Assembly (NCBI RefSeq): GCF_026151205.1
Contig: NC_087077.1
Location: forward strand, 18,700,975-18,764,974
Reading direction: 5' to 3'
DNA length: 64,000 nt
Source of the DNA: Bolinopsis microptera
Lineage: Eukaryota > Ctenophora > Tentaculata > Lobata > Bolinopsidae
Shown: piece by piece, positions 15,201 through 57,203 of the stretch
Layout of the letters: every line of letters starts with the position of its first letter
Numbering within the stretch: position 1 is the first letter of the stretch
Program-made: the position numbers and the translations under genes
Notes under the pieces: model-generated
Databases searched by the model: none
What the model was told of the DNA's origin: nothing
What the model saw: the letters and a program-made list of their open reading frames with translations, nothing else

Positions 15201-16234
15201 TGTGTGATTCGGAGCTTATGATTGGTCGGTTAGACATGTTTTCAAAACACGTACTGCAGGCTCTGAAGAGCATGCTAGGCATTAAGTGTTTATAATATTA
15301 ACTGTTGATAATATATGGATACAAAAACTTGCGGATAGCCGAGGCATCGACGGTGCAATATGCAGAGTAAGCGTATAATAATCTACAAGAGGTATTATAA
15401 CCGACTGAACTTTAACCGATTGAACTTTGTCTTTCTGTAGTCTTTCAAGTATCAAAATTCCTAAAATTGCTGAGAAAAAAAACTTGAAATTTGAGCCTTT
15501 TAGCACGGGTGGCACACCCAACAGAAGCAAACAAAAACAGCCATTACAAGGAATCAAGACAGAAATACAGATAAAATAATAATTTGACAGGAGGAGCCAA
15601 GAAACAAGGCCACATGTTAGACACTTGCTGGTCTACAGTTACTGTAAATTTGAACTGTAAATGTTAGGAAAACATTTTGTGGTAAATTACAGGCCGTCAA
15701 ATATCAATTTACGTGTGCTATCAATAGACTCGACGTGATAATTTATCTTGAGCAATGTAAAAAACAAATTTTGAGATCTTTATACAATATATAGAACCTT
15801 ACAAAGCAATTAGAAAGATGTGTGTACTGAACAACAGATCATTTGTTAACTATTAGTACATCAGAGTGAGAGACGTGTTATTTTCACGTACTGTACGCAT
15901 TTCGATCGACTGGATAGAAAATCAGTAAATTTGCCTGATAATGCGAAAACCTCATGGGATATAATATTAATTATGTCATCAGTATATTTTAGGGAAAATA
16001 ACAGATAGACCAGGTAAGACACAGTCGTCACCATCACCAGTCAGTGATGACAGGTATTCTAGTCCCTAACCGTGAAAAAATGCTTTGAGCATATGTTATG
16101 TAAGCGTTAGCAGCAATTATAGAAGGAATTGAACAAGCGTAAGGATATTAATAAAGCGAACATTTTAACCGATCAAGGACACGCTTAGCTAATAGCTCCT
16201 TATACGTTATGATAGCTAAAGTGAAAACCTCAAG
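12269..16234. other. Long stretch without a supported gene
   Basis: Several short frames occur (for example around 13246-13486, 13861-14205 and 14452-14670), but none has a recognisable motif. A textbook donor-like CAG/GTAAGT sits at 14445-14453 with no convincing exon before it. The remainder is AT-rich unique sequence. Confidence 0.4.
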
Positions 16235-16258
16235 CTCTCTCTCTCTCTCTCTCTCTCT
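16235..16258. repeat. (CT)12 microsatellite
   Basis: Twelve CT units. It is much shorter than the tract at 10705. Confidence 0.95.
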
Positions 16259-16499
16259 GTACACGTAATGATAAAACTAACAGTTCTTCCGGGGCAGCAG
16301 CTAATGAAAACGCTGTGGTCCGTTTTTACATACGTCATTGGGAGCTTGGGAACTAATGAACGTTCTTAGCACTGTTTTCGTAACGACAAAACTAATGAAC
16401 ACCATGTATGCGTAGTAGTATAGAAGAAACTGACTTTCTAAGAAATTCAGTGAGTGTACCGATTCATAACGTTACTGGAAACTTCTGTGGTTTACAAGT

Positions 16500-16608
16500 T
16501 ATCTTTCTGTATCACTAAATATAGGATTGCAGGTTGCATGCCTAGGTGCAACCGTGCAGGAGACCACCTACTCCACGATGGCATCTAATACTACTACTAC
16601 TACTACTA
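16500..16608 (+). mobile_element. Possible LINE 3' tail ending in (TAC)n
   Basis: A short segment ending in a TAA stop and then (TAC)n (16589-16608) looks like the last bases of a non-LTR element followed by its trinucleotide tail, similar in layout to the minus-strand RTE end at 8904. There is too little sequence to name the element. Confidence 0.25.
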
Positions 16609-19248
16609 ATTAACTCATGCCTAAGAACAAGTGATATTGTAGCTCCAGAGGGGTCTAATAGTTAATTAAGATAAAAGGACACAGCATGCTTTTGTTGCGC
16701 GGGTACACTGGACTATATTTACTTTAACACACTATAGTATATATACCCCCATCATCCGTGCTATGTAAACCACAAAGGAGCAAAGGAGACCTGGTGAGCC
16801 AGCTGTAAGAAAACATACTTTTAACATCATAATAATATAGTCAACTCCAAAAGGTCGCATAATGGCAGTTGGAAATTAGATGAAAGTAAGCAAGGCTATA
16901 ATATACTCGTCATTCTACTTAATCTACCAGTTCTTTATTTCCAAGATAAGCTAGTGTTTGTAAATACTGCAGTATCTTGCTAAAATTTTGCTAAATATAG
17001 CATAGTATATATATATTAAAATATAGGTAAGAGTGGTATCACTAACTTCCTATTTAGCGCAAAATCAGTGAGCTCGCTTAACCAACTATGGCTACAATAA
17101 GTAAGCTCGACAATAGCTACAAAGACGGGTAAACTCTTAACAAGGTGTCTCGACCAACTTAAAAGATATCAAAATATTCCGCCTTGAAAAGAAGCAGAAC
17201 ATTGGTTAAGCAATCTCACGACTAAAATATTAAATTTTGAGAAAGTCGCCGTGTTCACTGTAAGCTTTCGTGACAAATTCTCTGAATTGGAAGACAGATT
17301 ACAAATTAAAGATTGCAGCCAACCTGCGTTATGATTTTGTCACCGGTTCGAATTTTATATGTTGTAAGAAAAATGCCACCTTGTACTGTATGCATTCAGT
17401 AAAGTATAAGTTCGTACGAATTGTGCAGGTTACAGGGTTACCCAGTAAAGTATAGGTATCCATCGAATTCTGTAAACATTTAACTGCAATATGCGAGACT
17501 TGACGACATCAAACACAAAGACATAACTCTTTAACTTTAGAATCAATATCTACTTAAATACTTCCAACTTTCAGGGTTCCAAAAGCGTTCAGAGTTATTT
17601 ACTGTTTTGAAAGTTGGGAATGTCGGAAAATAATAAGATTTCGTAACTGATTCGAAATGATACGAACAACAAAAGCGATGAGCTAGAGAAATGTCAAAAT
17701 CGGAAAATAAACTGAAAAATATTAAAGAAGCACCGGTTTCGTGATATGTTGCACGTTTCACAAAAATGCATAAAAAATGAACGGGGGAGTTTTGGTGTGC
17801 AACATCAATCATAAAGCTGCTGGTCAAAATTGACCGTTTGAAACGTGTGACCCTTGCCATCAAAACAATTGGTTCTACATTAGTATTACTATTATATATT
17901 ATTACTAGTATTATTATTAGTATTATTATTAGTATTATTATTAGTATTATTATTAGTATTACTTCTAAGTATCTAACGTACAATCAGAAATTCATGTCCC
18001 AAAGTCACATGATATTATTATCTATAATATCAGCACATAAATGAATTTTTGAAGATCTGCCACTATTACTACGGCAGTTCCGTAGGCGAGCCGCTAACAG
18101 TTATAGAATATAAATAAGGGATAATATAATATATAAGAGTAATTGTAAAGGGTAGCGGGTTGAAGTTAGCAGGTAATACTCTTGAACTGAAAGTGCACAA
18201 AATCTGTCTGATATGCCGCTTAATTTTGGAGGAACACGTGCCATAACTTGACCGTTCGTATTGCTTAATACTTCCAATAGTGTACCCGAGATCGAGAGTG
18301 TATCCTAATAGAGTAAACTAACATGACTAAAATCAATCATGTATCTAATGAAGATCATTAGGCAAAGTTTTAAACAAAAGCACACTGATTGAACGGTGAT
18401 TGAACGCTGTGCCACCGGAGTGAGAAGTGGAGACAAGAGCAGCTGTTGACAAACTCTGCATTTTTGTGTAAACATGACACGTGCAACAACAACAACAACA
18501 AAACACGTGCCAACACGACATGAGGAGACACTGTTAGATCATGCATTAACACACTTCGCTGCTGATGAAGCAATACACTCCGCAAGCAATACACTCAAGC
18601 ACCGCTGTGATGATCAAGCAGGCAATGGTGCTGTGTGATATTAGAGAAAGGAGCCTCCCAACTTAATTAACCTGATTAAATCGCACTACAAATAGCTTCT
18701 AGTAGGCTGTGGTATTGTACGTGGTATTGACGAATCTCATATTTGACGAATGCTCGAATGGTCTAATATTGGATGCTGTGATCTGATAAAAGTCCGTTAA
18801 TAGCATCGAGATTCGTTTTGGAAATAGTCGTCATTGAAGTTGACAATGCAAATTTATCAATCGTGTGATAATTTATTAATTTTGGCGCCAAGGTAACGTT
18901 TGCCTAGATTTGAACTCCTTTGTCACTCCACAGATATATCAACTTGTCTAAATAACAACATTTGACCAAAAATATGTCGTTAAAACCCATTGTAACACCA
19001 ATTTGAAGGCAGTCTCGATGCGGAATTTAAAGAAATCAGCAAGAGTTGTCAAAATTGGTCTTATAAATAATGGAGGTTATTCTATATTCAGCGTGGCGGT
19101 CATCAGTAAGGTGTTGGAAGCCGATTAAGTAACTTTTGATTGTCTCCCACAAGTTAATCCCACCGTTTAGCTCGATTGGAAATACTGTGATTTGTCTAAA
19201 GAGGATTGTGCACTCCATTTGTAAAGGGAAACCGAATTTTAGAAGCAT
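16609..19248. other. No supported gene; one 12-bp repeat
   Basis: Downstream flank of the minus-strand SAM-like gene. It holds the 12-bp repeat at 17907-17960. Otherwise it is AT-rich unique sequence in which I recognise nothing. Confidence 0.45.
17907..17960. repeat. 12-bp AT-rich repeat (AGTATTATTATT)n
   Basis: Four and a half copies of a 12-bp unit. Hydrophobic repeat frames across it on both strands are by-products. Confidence 0.9.
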
Positions 19249-19254
19249 TTTATT
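19249..19254 (-). promoter_or_regulatory. Candidate polyadenylation signal AATAAA
   Basis: An AATAAA on the minus strand about 420 bases past the TAG stop of the SAM-like gene's last exon. It is the first canonical hexamer I find downstream, so it is a plausible end of the transcript. AT-rich sequence makes chance matches common. Confidence 0.35.
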
Positions 19255-19675
19255 TGAACAATTGTGACGGATTTTTAAAATATTGAACAATGATACGTGT
19301 AAAGGTTGCCCACAATTGGTCAATTGGCGAGACGGTTGCATGTCTTGAGTAACAACCACTCAAGTTCACTAGATTTACTAATTTAAACTTGCACGTAACA
19401 ATGAATATCATACACAACCACTCTCTTTACGCAAAATTCGAATTTCATTTTATCCATGTTAATTCAAAGCATTAGAAGTACCTTACTTTTTCAAAATCAC
19501 TACATAAATGAGTTTGCATCTTATAAATATCGAAGTCAACCTAATTAGTAATGAATTCTTCGAAATACCTAACAACATTTAAAAGTAGAACGCTTATGAC
19601 ACGCGTGAACAAACATCAAACCTGCGATGTGTGTTGTAGTAGTTGAGGTTCACCAAGTTAGGCAGAGTAGGCGGT

Positions 19676-50612
<30,937 letters not shown>

Positions 50613-50769
50613 GGCCACTAGGGCTCAGTGAACCATACTCTAGGCTCCTTGTTTTACATAGTGCTGAAAATGTGTCCTTACTTCAAAAATTAACAATATG
50701 TGGATCTAGTGAACTGTGGAAAACCAAAACATTCAGCTAAAATAACTTTATGGGAGGATTCATAAATTT

Positions 50770-51285
50770 AGTAGTAAAACAAAATTTTAGTAAAACAAAA
50801 TTTTTATTTACCACAAAACAATCAATACATATTTAATATTATTATACATTTATAAATAAATTTAAATTTAAATTCAGCCTAAATAGAGAACCACCTCACT
50901 ATAGGAGCTCTTTAAGTAAAACAAAATTTAAATTTGTTTCACTAAAATTTGTTTCACTAATTACGACTATTAATGTTGGCATATTAGGATTACCACTGTT
51001 CAGTGGCGTAACGTTTGGATGTGGGACAATTTTGAAAAACTTAACTACAGTACTAGCAAAACTGCACGTATTGCTGTAGAAACAAACTCTTTTACAGATT
51101 TCACCAACGTATCCTCTAAAATCATCTAACTTGTCCAATCTTACGTTTCTACTTAAAGAGGGGGAGAGGGCGCCAACAGGGGGGTGCTTTTTCAGTGGGG
51201 GCGACAACTTACAATGTTACGCCACTGCTACTGTTAAGAATAAGTAAAACAAAATTTTTAAGTAAAACAAAATTTAAATATGGAG
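50770..51285. repeat. Scattered AGTAAAACAAAATTT motif, both orientations
   Basis: Direct copies lie at about 50773, 50790, 50915, 51243 and 51260, and complementary AAATTTGTTTCACTA copies at about 50927-50960. A further pair lies far away at about 60139-60180. The hAT MITE at 51001 sits inside this cluster, so it may be the remains of an older element into which the MITE inserted. Confidence 0.55.
51001..51227. mobile_element. hAT-type MITE, copy 1 (227 bp)
   Basis: Ends read CAGTGGCGTAACGTT and the complement of CAGTGGCGTAACATT, the CAGNGGCG style of hAT transposons. The flanking 8-mers CCACTGTT and CTACTGTT match at 7 of 8 bases, as expected for an aged 8-bp target duplication. The interior matches the copy at 51645 in the opposite orientation. 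Confidence 0.85.
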
Positions 51286-51644
51286 CTACATAGGCTACAC
51301 AAAAATATCTTGACTCTAAAATAGTGGTCGTCCTAAATCACGATTTCATTTGAAGTGTTCATTAAACAATAAACTATATGATTGGAGATTTCAGCTAAAT
51401 GCATCAGGGGTCACAAGTATCCTTACTCCTAGCCCCGTACACAAGAAACCCGGTAAAATTTAAGTGCCAACAAACAACAAAACGCTTCGACAATATCTAT
51501 ATTAGACTACTATTTTTCGATCTTCTTTCTCCACTAAGAGCAATGACCATTGTTCTCGATAGGTCAAATCTTACTCTAATAAATGTCATTACATAGCCTT
51601 ATCTTTGATGAGACTTTCCAAACAAATTAATCGGCTAGCTCCTT

Positions 51645-51930
51645 CAGTGGCGTAACGTTGCCTGTTGGCGCCCCCGCCGAAAAGGCGCCCCCCTGTTGGC
51701 GCCCCCTCCCCTTTCGGTGCCCCTCCCAAAAATTGAACAAATTAGGTGATTTTAGAGGATACGCCGGTAAAATCTCTAAAAAAGTGTGTATCTAGAGCAA
51801 AACGCGCAGTTTTGCTAGTACTTTAGTTAATTTTTCGAAATTTTCCCACATTCAAACGACGATTTGGCGCCCCCCTAAGACGGCGCCCCCCTGCACAGCG
51901 GGGTCAGCGGGACCCTTTGTCACGCCACTG
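51645..51930. mobile_element. hAT-type MITE, copy 2 (286 bp)
   Basis: Ends CAGTGGCGTAACG and ...TCACGCCACTG are flanked by a perfect 8-bp duplication AGCTCCTT (51637-51644 and 51931-51938). It contains GGCGCC-rich segments near both ends and shares its middle with copy 1 in inverted orientation. There is no coding capacity. Confidence 0.9.
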
Positions 51931-51954
51931 AGCTCCTTATAAAATCAAATCAAT

Positions 51955-51996
51955 GTTTTAATACTTTCAACACTACTATATAACAAATAATTTGAG
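51955..51996 (+). mobile_element. Fragment of the 28-kb palindrome's element
   Basis: Forty-two bases are identical to the start of the right arm of the palindrome at 28378-28419 and begin exactly at that palindrome's centre. The fragment ends where the CR1/L2-like LINE begins. Confidence 0.8.
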
Positions 51997-52063
51997 GTCC
52001 TGAGGCCTGTCTGACGGGACACCACCCTGAACGGTCCACCGGCTGCCCCCGCCTCTACTGATA

Positions 52064-53980
52064 ATGGTTAATAAGCAAACAGAAAACAACAAGAAGAAGC
52101 TCAGCCTGAATAGCCCGAAGTTCAAGACGCCTGAAATCCGGAGTCCAATGTACGGCAAATCCCAGGGTAGCACCACACGGAGTAGATCCAGGAGTGAAGG
52201 TGACCAGAAGAATGTTAACTCAACATTAGCTACCACACCGACAAGTTCAGAGAACCGAAGCCTTCTGCAAGTATCCCTTCTCAACCGCACGGGAGTATCA
52301 CCAGGAATATCACCACTAGCAACCCCCTTCTCAGATACTGAAGCAGAGACCTCAGCCTCAGACAGCAACAGTGCATCACCGAAACCCAAGCCCAAGAAGA
52401 GCAAATGCCCCTGCAAGGCAACTTCAGGCGGGAAGTCTTGGCTCTTGACATGTTCGCGCTGTAACCAAGTCTGGCATTCTGCTTGTGCAAACCTTAAGGG
52501 CAGTGAACTAGCTGGCCAGAAAGCCATTGATGAAATACTTAAGAGTTGGGAATGCCCTTGGTGCTACACATGCCCTCATCCCTGCCCAAAAACACATAAG
52601 TCTGCCAAACTTGCATTAAAACTGGAGTCTTTATCAGAAGCAAATCAGGTGTCAGCATCAGTTATTGAATCTCTTGACGGCATGCTTAAGGCAAGATTTG
52701 CAGAAATCACCCAACCATCCAACAATCTAATTGATAGTATCCAGAAACAACTCAGCTCCCTGTCAGATCAGGTAAAGTCCATGCAGATTCCTCAGGCACC
52801 ACCCCCACCACCCTCTGATATGCCCTCCACGTATGGACAGCAGCATCATCCAAGAGCACCTCCATCAGTTCCAAGGATTGAAGTAAAGGATACCCCCCTT
52901 ACTCATAATTTTAAATGCATAGAAGGGATAAAGGAAGATTTCTTAACTCCTGATGAAGAGATGGAGCTCACAGACTTTCTCAAAGCTGAGAGTTTCACTA
53001 AAGAAGGTAAGCATGCCACAATCCAGTATGGCCAACATTACCACTACATGGGTGCAAAATCGGAACCAAAGCCCATGCCCACCCTGATTGGCAACATCAT
53101 GAAACGTCTTAACACTGAATTCTCCTCCACACACCCCCAGAAACAGTTCCACTATGACCTAAACTCCTGCCTGGTTAACAGGTATGCAGATGGGAATGAA
53201 GCACTTCCTGAACATTCAGACAACGAGGGAGACATTAATCGGGTGTCATCGATATTCACAGTTTCCTTAGGCTCATGTCGAACACTTAGCTTTCGTGAAA
53301 CTTCTACAGATAAGATTACGGAGATAAAATGTCAGGGTAGAAGCATGTACCATATGACAAAAGCAAGCCAGGAGTTTTTTAAACACTCAATCAAGCCTGA
53401 AACGTCTGATGAAGTAGGAATGCGATATAGTCTAACCTTTCGCTCAATCCACTGGTCAAATTTTAACTCCACAGTGCTTGTTGGAGATTCAAACTTTGGA
53501 CAAATCAACTTTGGTACAGGTCGTGGAAAGATGGGACAAGCCACCCCTGGAGTTCGCCTCTGGGCAGCTACGGTTGAGGAGATCGATCCCTTGTCTTGTG
53601 TAGGTTACAGAAACGTTGTCATCATGGAAGGAACCAACAATTTAAAAGTAGATGGAACGGATGAGAGAGAGTTGTATACCAAGTATAAGAACAAAATCGC
53701 TCAGATTAGGAAATACAACCCACGTTGTAAACTGATAATCTGTCCTGTGCTGCCAACAAGGTCGCATAAGATCAATCAAAAAGTTAATGTTTTTAACCAG
53801 TATTTGTACAACGATCTCAGTCAATCTAATCTTAAAGTTCTAATTGTTGATAGCTTTTTGACATTTCTAGATAAAAGCACCAACCTGCTTAAGAACAGTC
53901 TAGCTAAGTCTGATGTGAATGATATTCTTCATATTAATGGCAAGGGCGTTGGCCGTTGGTGCACTAGTCAAGTTAATTAA
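52064..53980 (+). CDS. LINE ORF1: PHD finger, AlkB-like and SGNH-like domains
   Basis: 638 residues, intact. Residues 1-112 are Ser/Thr/Pro/Lys-rich. A C4HC3 PHD finger spans 115-170 (C115, C117, C130, C133, H138, C141, C164, C167). A short coiled-coil-like stretch (185-240) and a proline run follow. Residues 283-465 resemble AlkB-type 2-oxoglutarate/Fe(II) dioxygenases: NSCLVNRYADG, then EHSDNE (H384, D386), a second His in FKHSIKPE (H441) and RYSLTFR (R454, R460) as the 2-oxoglutarate-binding arginines. Residues 470-632 resemble an SGNH hydrolase: GDSN (S476), GTNN (523-526) and DILH (D620, H623). PHD plus esterase is known from CR1-like ORF1 proteins. The AlkB-like insert suggests removal of alkyl or methyl marks from nucleic acid, which is inference. 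The protein probably packages element RNA. Confidence 0.9.
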   Translation: MVNKQTENNKKKLSLNSPKFKTPEIRSPMYGKSQGSTTRSRSRSEGDQKNVNSTLATTPTSSENRSLLQVSLLNRTGVSPGISPLATPFSDTEAETSASDSNSASPKPKPKKSKCPCKATSGGKSWLLTCSRCNQVWHSACANLKGSELAGQKAIDEILKSWECPWCYTCPHPCPKTHKSAKLALKLESLSEANQVSASVIESLDGMLKARFAEITQPSNNLIDSIQKQLSSLSDQVKSMQIPQAPPPPPSDMPSTYGQQHHPRAPPSVPRIEVKDTPLTHNFKCIEGIKEDFLTPDEEMELTDFLKAESFTKEGKHATIQYGQHYHYMGAKSEPKPMPTLIGNIMKRLNTEFSSTHPQKQFHYDLNSCLVNRYADGNEALPEHSDNEGDINRVSSIFTVSLGSCRTLSFRETSTDKITEIKCQGRSMYHMTKASQEFFKHSIKPETSDEVGMRYSLTFRSIHWSNFNSTVLVGDSNFGQINFGTGRGKMGQATPGVRLWAATVEEIDPLSCVGYRNVVIMEGTNNLKVDGTDERELYTKYKNKIAQIRKYNPRCKLIICPVLPTRSHKINQKVNVFNQYLYNDLSQSNLKVLIVDSFLTFLDKSTNLLKNSLAKSDVNDILHINGKGVGRWCTSQVN

Positions 53981-54079
53981 GAACTGTATTTTTACATCCA
54001 AGGATCATAACAAGTTAGTAGGTAGTAGATTGTACAGCAACACACTAAGAGGAGGACCGCCAGATGCAGTCTGATATAA

Positions 54080-56527
54080 ATGTTTAAGATTAACTCAACT
54101 AAGGAGAAATGCGGATGCTGTAGCAAAAACATTAATATTGGCCAAAGATTTCTTGAGTGCCAAAGTTGCCAAAATATTATCCACAAAATTTGTTTCAAAA
54201 CATCTGAATTCAAGCTGACTGATTCCATACTTCTCTGTAAAGTTTGCTCAAAAAGAGAAAACTTAATTTACAACCCGTTTAAGGACCTTTGTACCACAAA
54301 TGAGGATCTCTTCAAGGATAGCGAGAATGACAAATTTTACTCCGAAAATTGGTCTGAGGCTATTGGAAGTCTTCAGACTGCCTCCTCTATCTTGGACAAA
54401 TGCAGCTATTATAGATTGAAATCCTTACACCAGCACACCCCTGAAAACTCTGGCTTAAAAACTTTATTTTACAACATTGATGGTAATAAATCGAATTTCG
54501 ACTTATTCCTCTCGGAACTTGCCACTCAAAAAACGAAATTTTCTATTCTAGCTTTAGCGGAAACAAATACAGATGCTGAGAACTGTGATGTTTATGCACT
54601 TGATGGATATTCACACTTTTACGGAGATAAACTCCAAGGCAAAGCTAAAGGCTCAGGCGTGTGCTTGTATATTCATGATTCCCTAAATGCAACAATTAAT
54701 GACCAACTTTGCACAATCACACCAAATTTAGAAACCCTATATGTAACTATCAACCATGGAGATAGCAAACTCAATGTTGGGGTGTTGTACAGATCTCCAA
54801 ACGGAGACTCAGTCAAATTTGATGAAGAATACACACAATTAATGTCCAAATTTCCAAAAAATGCAAAAACTATAACTCTTGGAGATTTCAACTACGATTT
54901 GCTTAAAAATCAGAGTAATAAAAAACAGGTTCAGAATTTCGAGAACACTATGCTCTCTTATGGTTACTTTCCTCTTATATCTCGTCCCACTCACTCAGTA
55001 AATGTAGGCCAAAGCTCCTGCATTGACAACATTTTTACTGATGAGATTGACTTGGTAACCCTCTCTGGAGTTATTGAAGACACTTCTTCCCATCATAAAC
55101 CAATCTTTGCTTTCTTTGACATCAGTCATTTAACTTCTAGGAAAACTTCCCCTAAGCCTAAGCAATTGCAAAGCTATGATTTCTCAAACCGAAATGTTGA
55201 ACTACTAACAAAACACTTGCTATCTAAGAAATGCATACTAACAAACAATGAAAATCCAATTGAATTTGACGACTTTTTTGAAATTTTTAGCTCAGCTATT
55301 GACTCATGTTGTAAACTCGACAAACCCAAACTCACCAAACGAAATCCTATAAGTAATCCCTGGATATCCGACAGCATAATTGAAGCAATTGAAAAGAAAG
55401 GTCAGCTGTATGATAACTGGGTGAACTCAAAAAAGCTCCCTGACTTCAAGCCAGTTGGAGATCTGAAACTCCACAAAATTTTTCGTGATTACAGACGCTG
55501 TCTTAAAAAGATAATAAAAAACCAAAAAGATACCTATAACTGTAACAAAATTCTTGAAAATTCTGATAGTTCTAAAAAGATGTGGGAAGTAATAAATGAG
55601 ATAAGAGGGAAAAGGAAAAAAACCATCAAACCCCAATTTATGGTAGATGGAGTCCGTGTTGTTGAAAGACGGGTGATAGCCAACAAATTTAATGAGTACT
55701 TTGCCTCTATTGCCTCAAAAATGAATGAAAATACTCATAATGGCCTTCTTTTAGAACCTCTTCCCTCTTTCCTCGAATTCATGCCACCAAAAACTCTCGA
55801 TTCAATTTACTTCCATGACTGTAGTGAAGATGAAATTTCTGAGATTATAGCCAACTTGAAGAGTGGGAAAGCTAGCGACTTTCCCATAAGAGTAATCAAA
55901 AAACTATCGGGTATTCTTAGCCCAACTCTTGTTGTTCAATTTAATCGCCTAATATCTCAAGGGATATTTCCGTCAGTTCTGAAGCTTGGCAAAATAACCC
56001 CAATATACAAAAAAGATAACGAAGAACTGATTGAGAACTACAGGCCTGTTTCCACACTTCCAATTTTTGGTAAAATTTTTGAAAAGATAATATACAAACG
56101 TCTTTACAGCTTCTTGGTTAGTCAAGGAATCCTTCACGACAGTCAATTCGGATTCCGAAAGAGTCACTCAACATCACATGCACTTAACTACTCAGTTTTT
56201 CACATCCAAAAGGCCCTAAAGCAAGGTCTTCATGTTCTAGGAATTTTTATTGATCTAAGCAAGGCTTTTGACACAATAGACCACACAATTTTGCTTGAGA
56301 AACTTGAAATATATGGGATTAGAGGAGTGCCACTTAAGTTACTGGAAAGTTACTTGTCGGACAGAGAGCAGTGTGTGTCCGTCCTGGGCGAAGTATCAGA
56401 CAGACTTCCTGTTCTCTATGGCGTTCCACAGGGGAGCTGCCTTGGGCCTCTCCTGTTTTTAATATACATAAATGACGAAATTCCTGGGAGTAATTGTCGA
56501 CGAAGGCCTAACTTTCAATCCCTATAG
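54080..56527 (+). pseudogene. LINE ORF2, N-terminal part: zinc finger, endonuclease, RT
   Basis: 815 residues before a frameshift stop. Residues 11-57 form a second Cys/His finger (CGCC, CQSC, HKIC, CKVC). An APE-type endonuclease spans about 125-350: AETN with the metal-binding Glu161, YRSP, GDFN (268-271) and SSCIDNIFT. Its usual C-terminal SDH motif reads SHH (SSHHKP, 336-341). The reverse transcriptase begins at about 590: SGKASD, ITPIYKKD, YRPVSTLP, QFGFRKSHST, FIDLSKAFDTID (first catalytic Asp 725) and GVPQGSCLGPLLF (781-793). After INDE the sequence jumps to the next conserved block in another frame, so the segment with YADD is lost. ORF2 would nick the target and copy element RNA; this copy cannot. 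Confidence 0.92.
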
Positions 56528-57203
56528 AGACAAACTAGTTAGAAAACTCTCGTCCTGTTCTGGGAGGCTATACATGATTAAGGATAAAATTCCATCATCT
56601 ATCCATAAGGACCTGTACCACACACTTTTTGAAAGTCACCTATCTTATGGCATTACCGTTTGGGGAGGTGCAAGTAATAATAAACTTCAACCACTATTTG
56701 TAGCCCAGAAAAAGTGTGTTCGTATCATGTTTGGTGACAAAAAAGCATACCTTGATAAATTTATGACATGTGCTAGGACTAGACCTATCAGTGAACAGAA
56801 ACTTACTAGCACATTCTTTGAGAGAGAGCACACCAAGCCAATTTTTGCCCGTCAATCACTCATGACATTGCATAATTTATACGCGTATCACTGCTGCAAT
56901 GAACTTTTTAAAGTCTTTAAATATCGAACACCAATTGCACTATTTGAACTTTTCTGTTTGTCTAAAAGACCCGGCAAAGAAACTCTTCTTATAACAACCA
57001 TGCCCTCAAACAGTTTCGTTTACAAATCTAGTTGCCTTTGGAATTCATTCCGTCAGATGTTGGCACTGAACGACCTTGAAATCACTCATGGTGTATTCAA
57101 ATCAAAGGTAAAAAAAGTCATTCTCTCGTCTCAGGGTAAAGGTGACAAGAATACCTGGGCCCCTTTGGCAAACTTTCTGAACTCAGGCAGCTTGAACGAC
57201 TAA
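56472..57203 (+). pseudogene. LINE ORF2, C-terminal part after the deletion
   Basis: The frame resumes with KFLGVIVDEGLTF, the block that normally follows the YADD-containing segment in CR1/L2 reverse transcriptases. It runs through HLSYGITVWGGAS and a SSCLWNSF tail motif to a normal stop. About 240 residues, intact. It overlaps the upstream frame by 56 bases only because of the frameshift, and it would not be translated as a separate protein. Confidence 0.88.
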
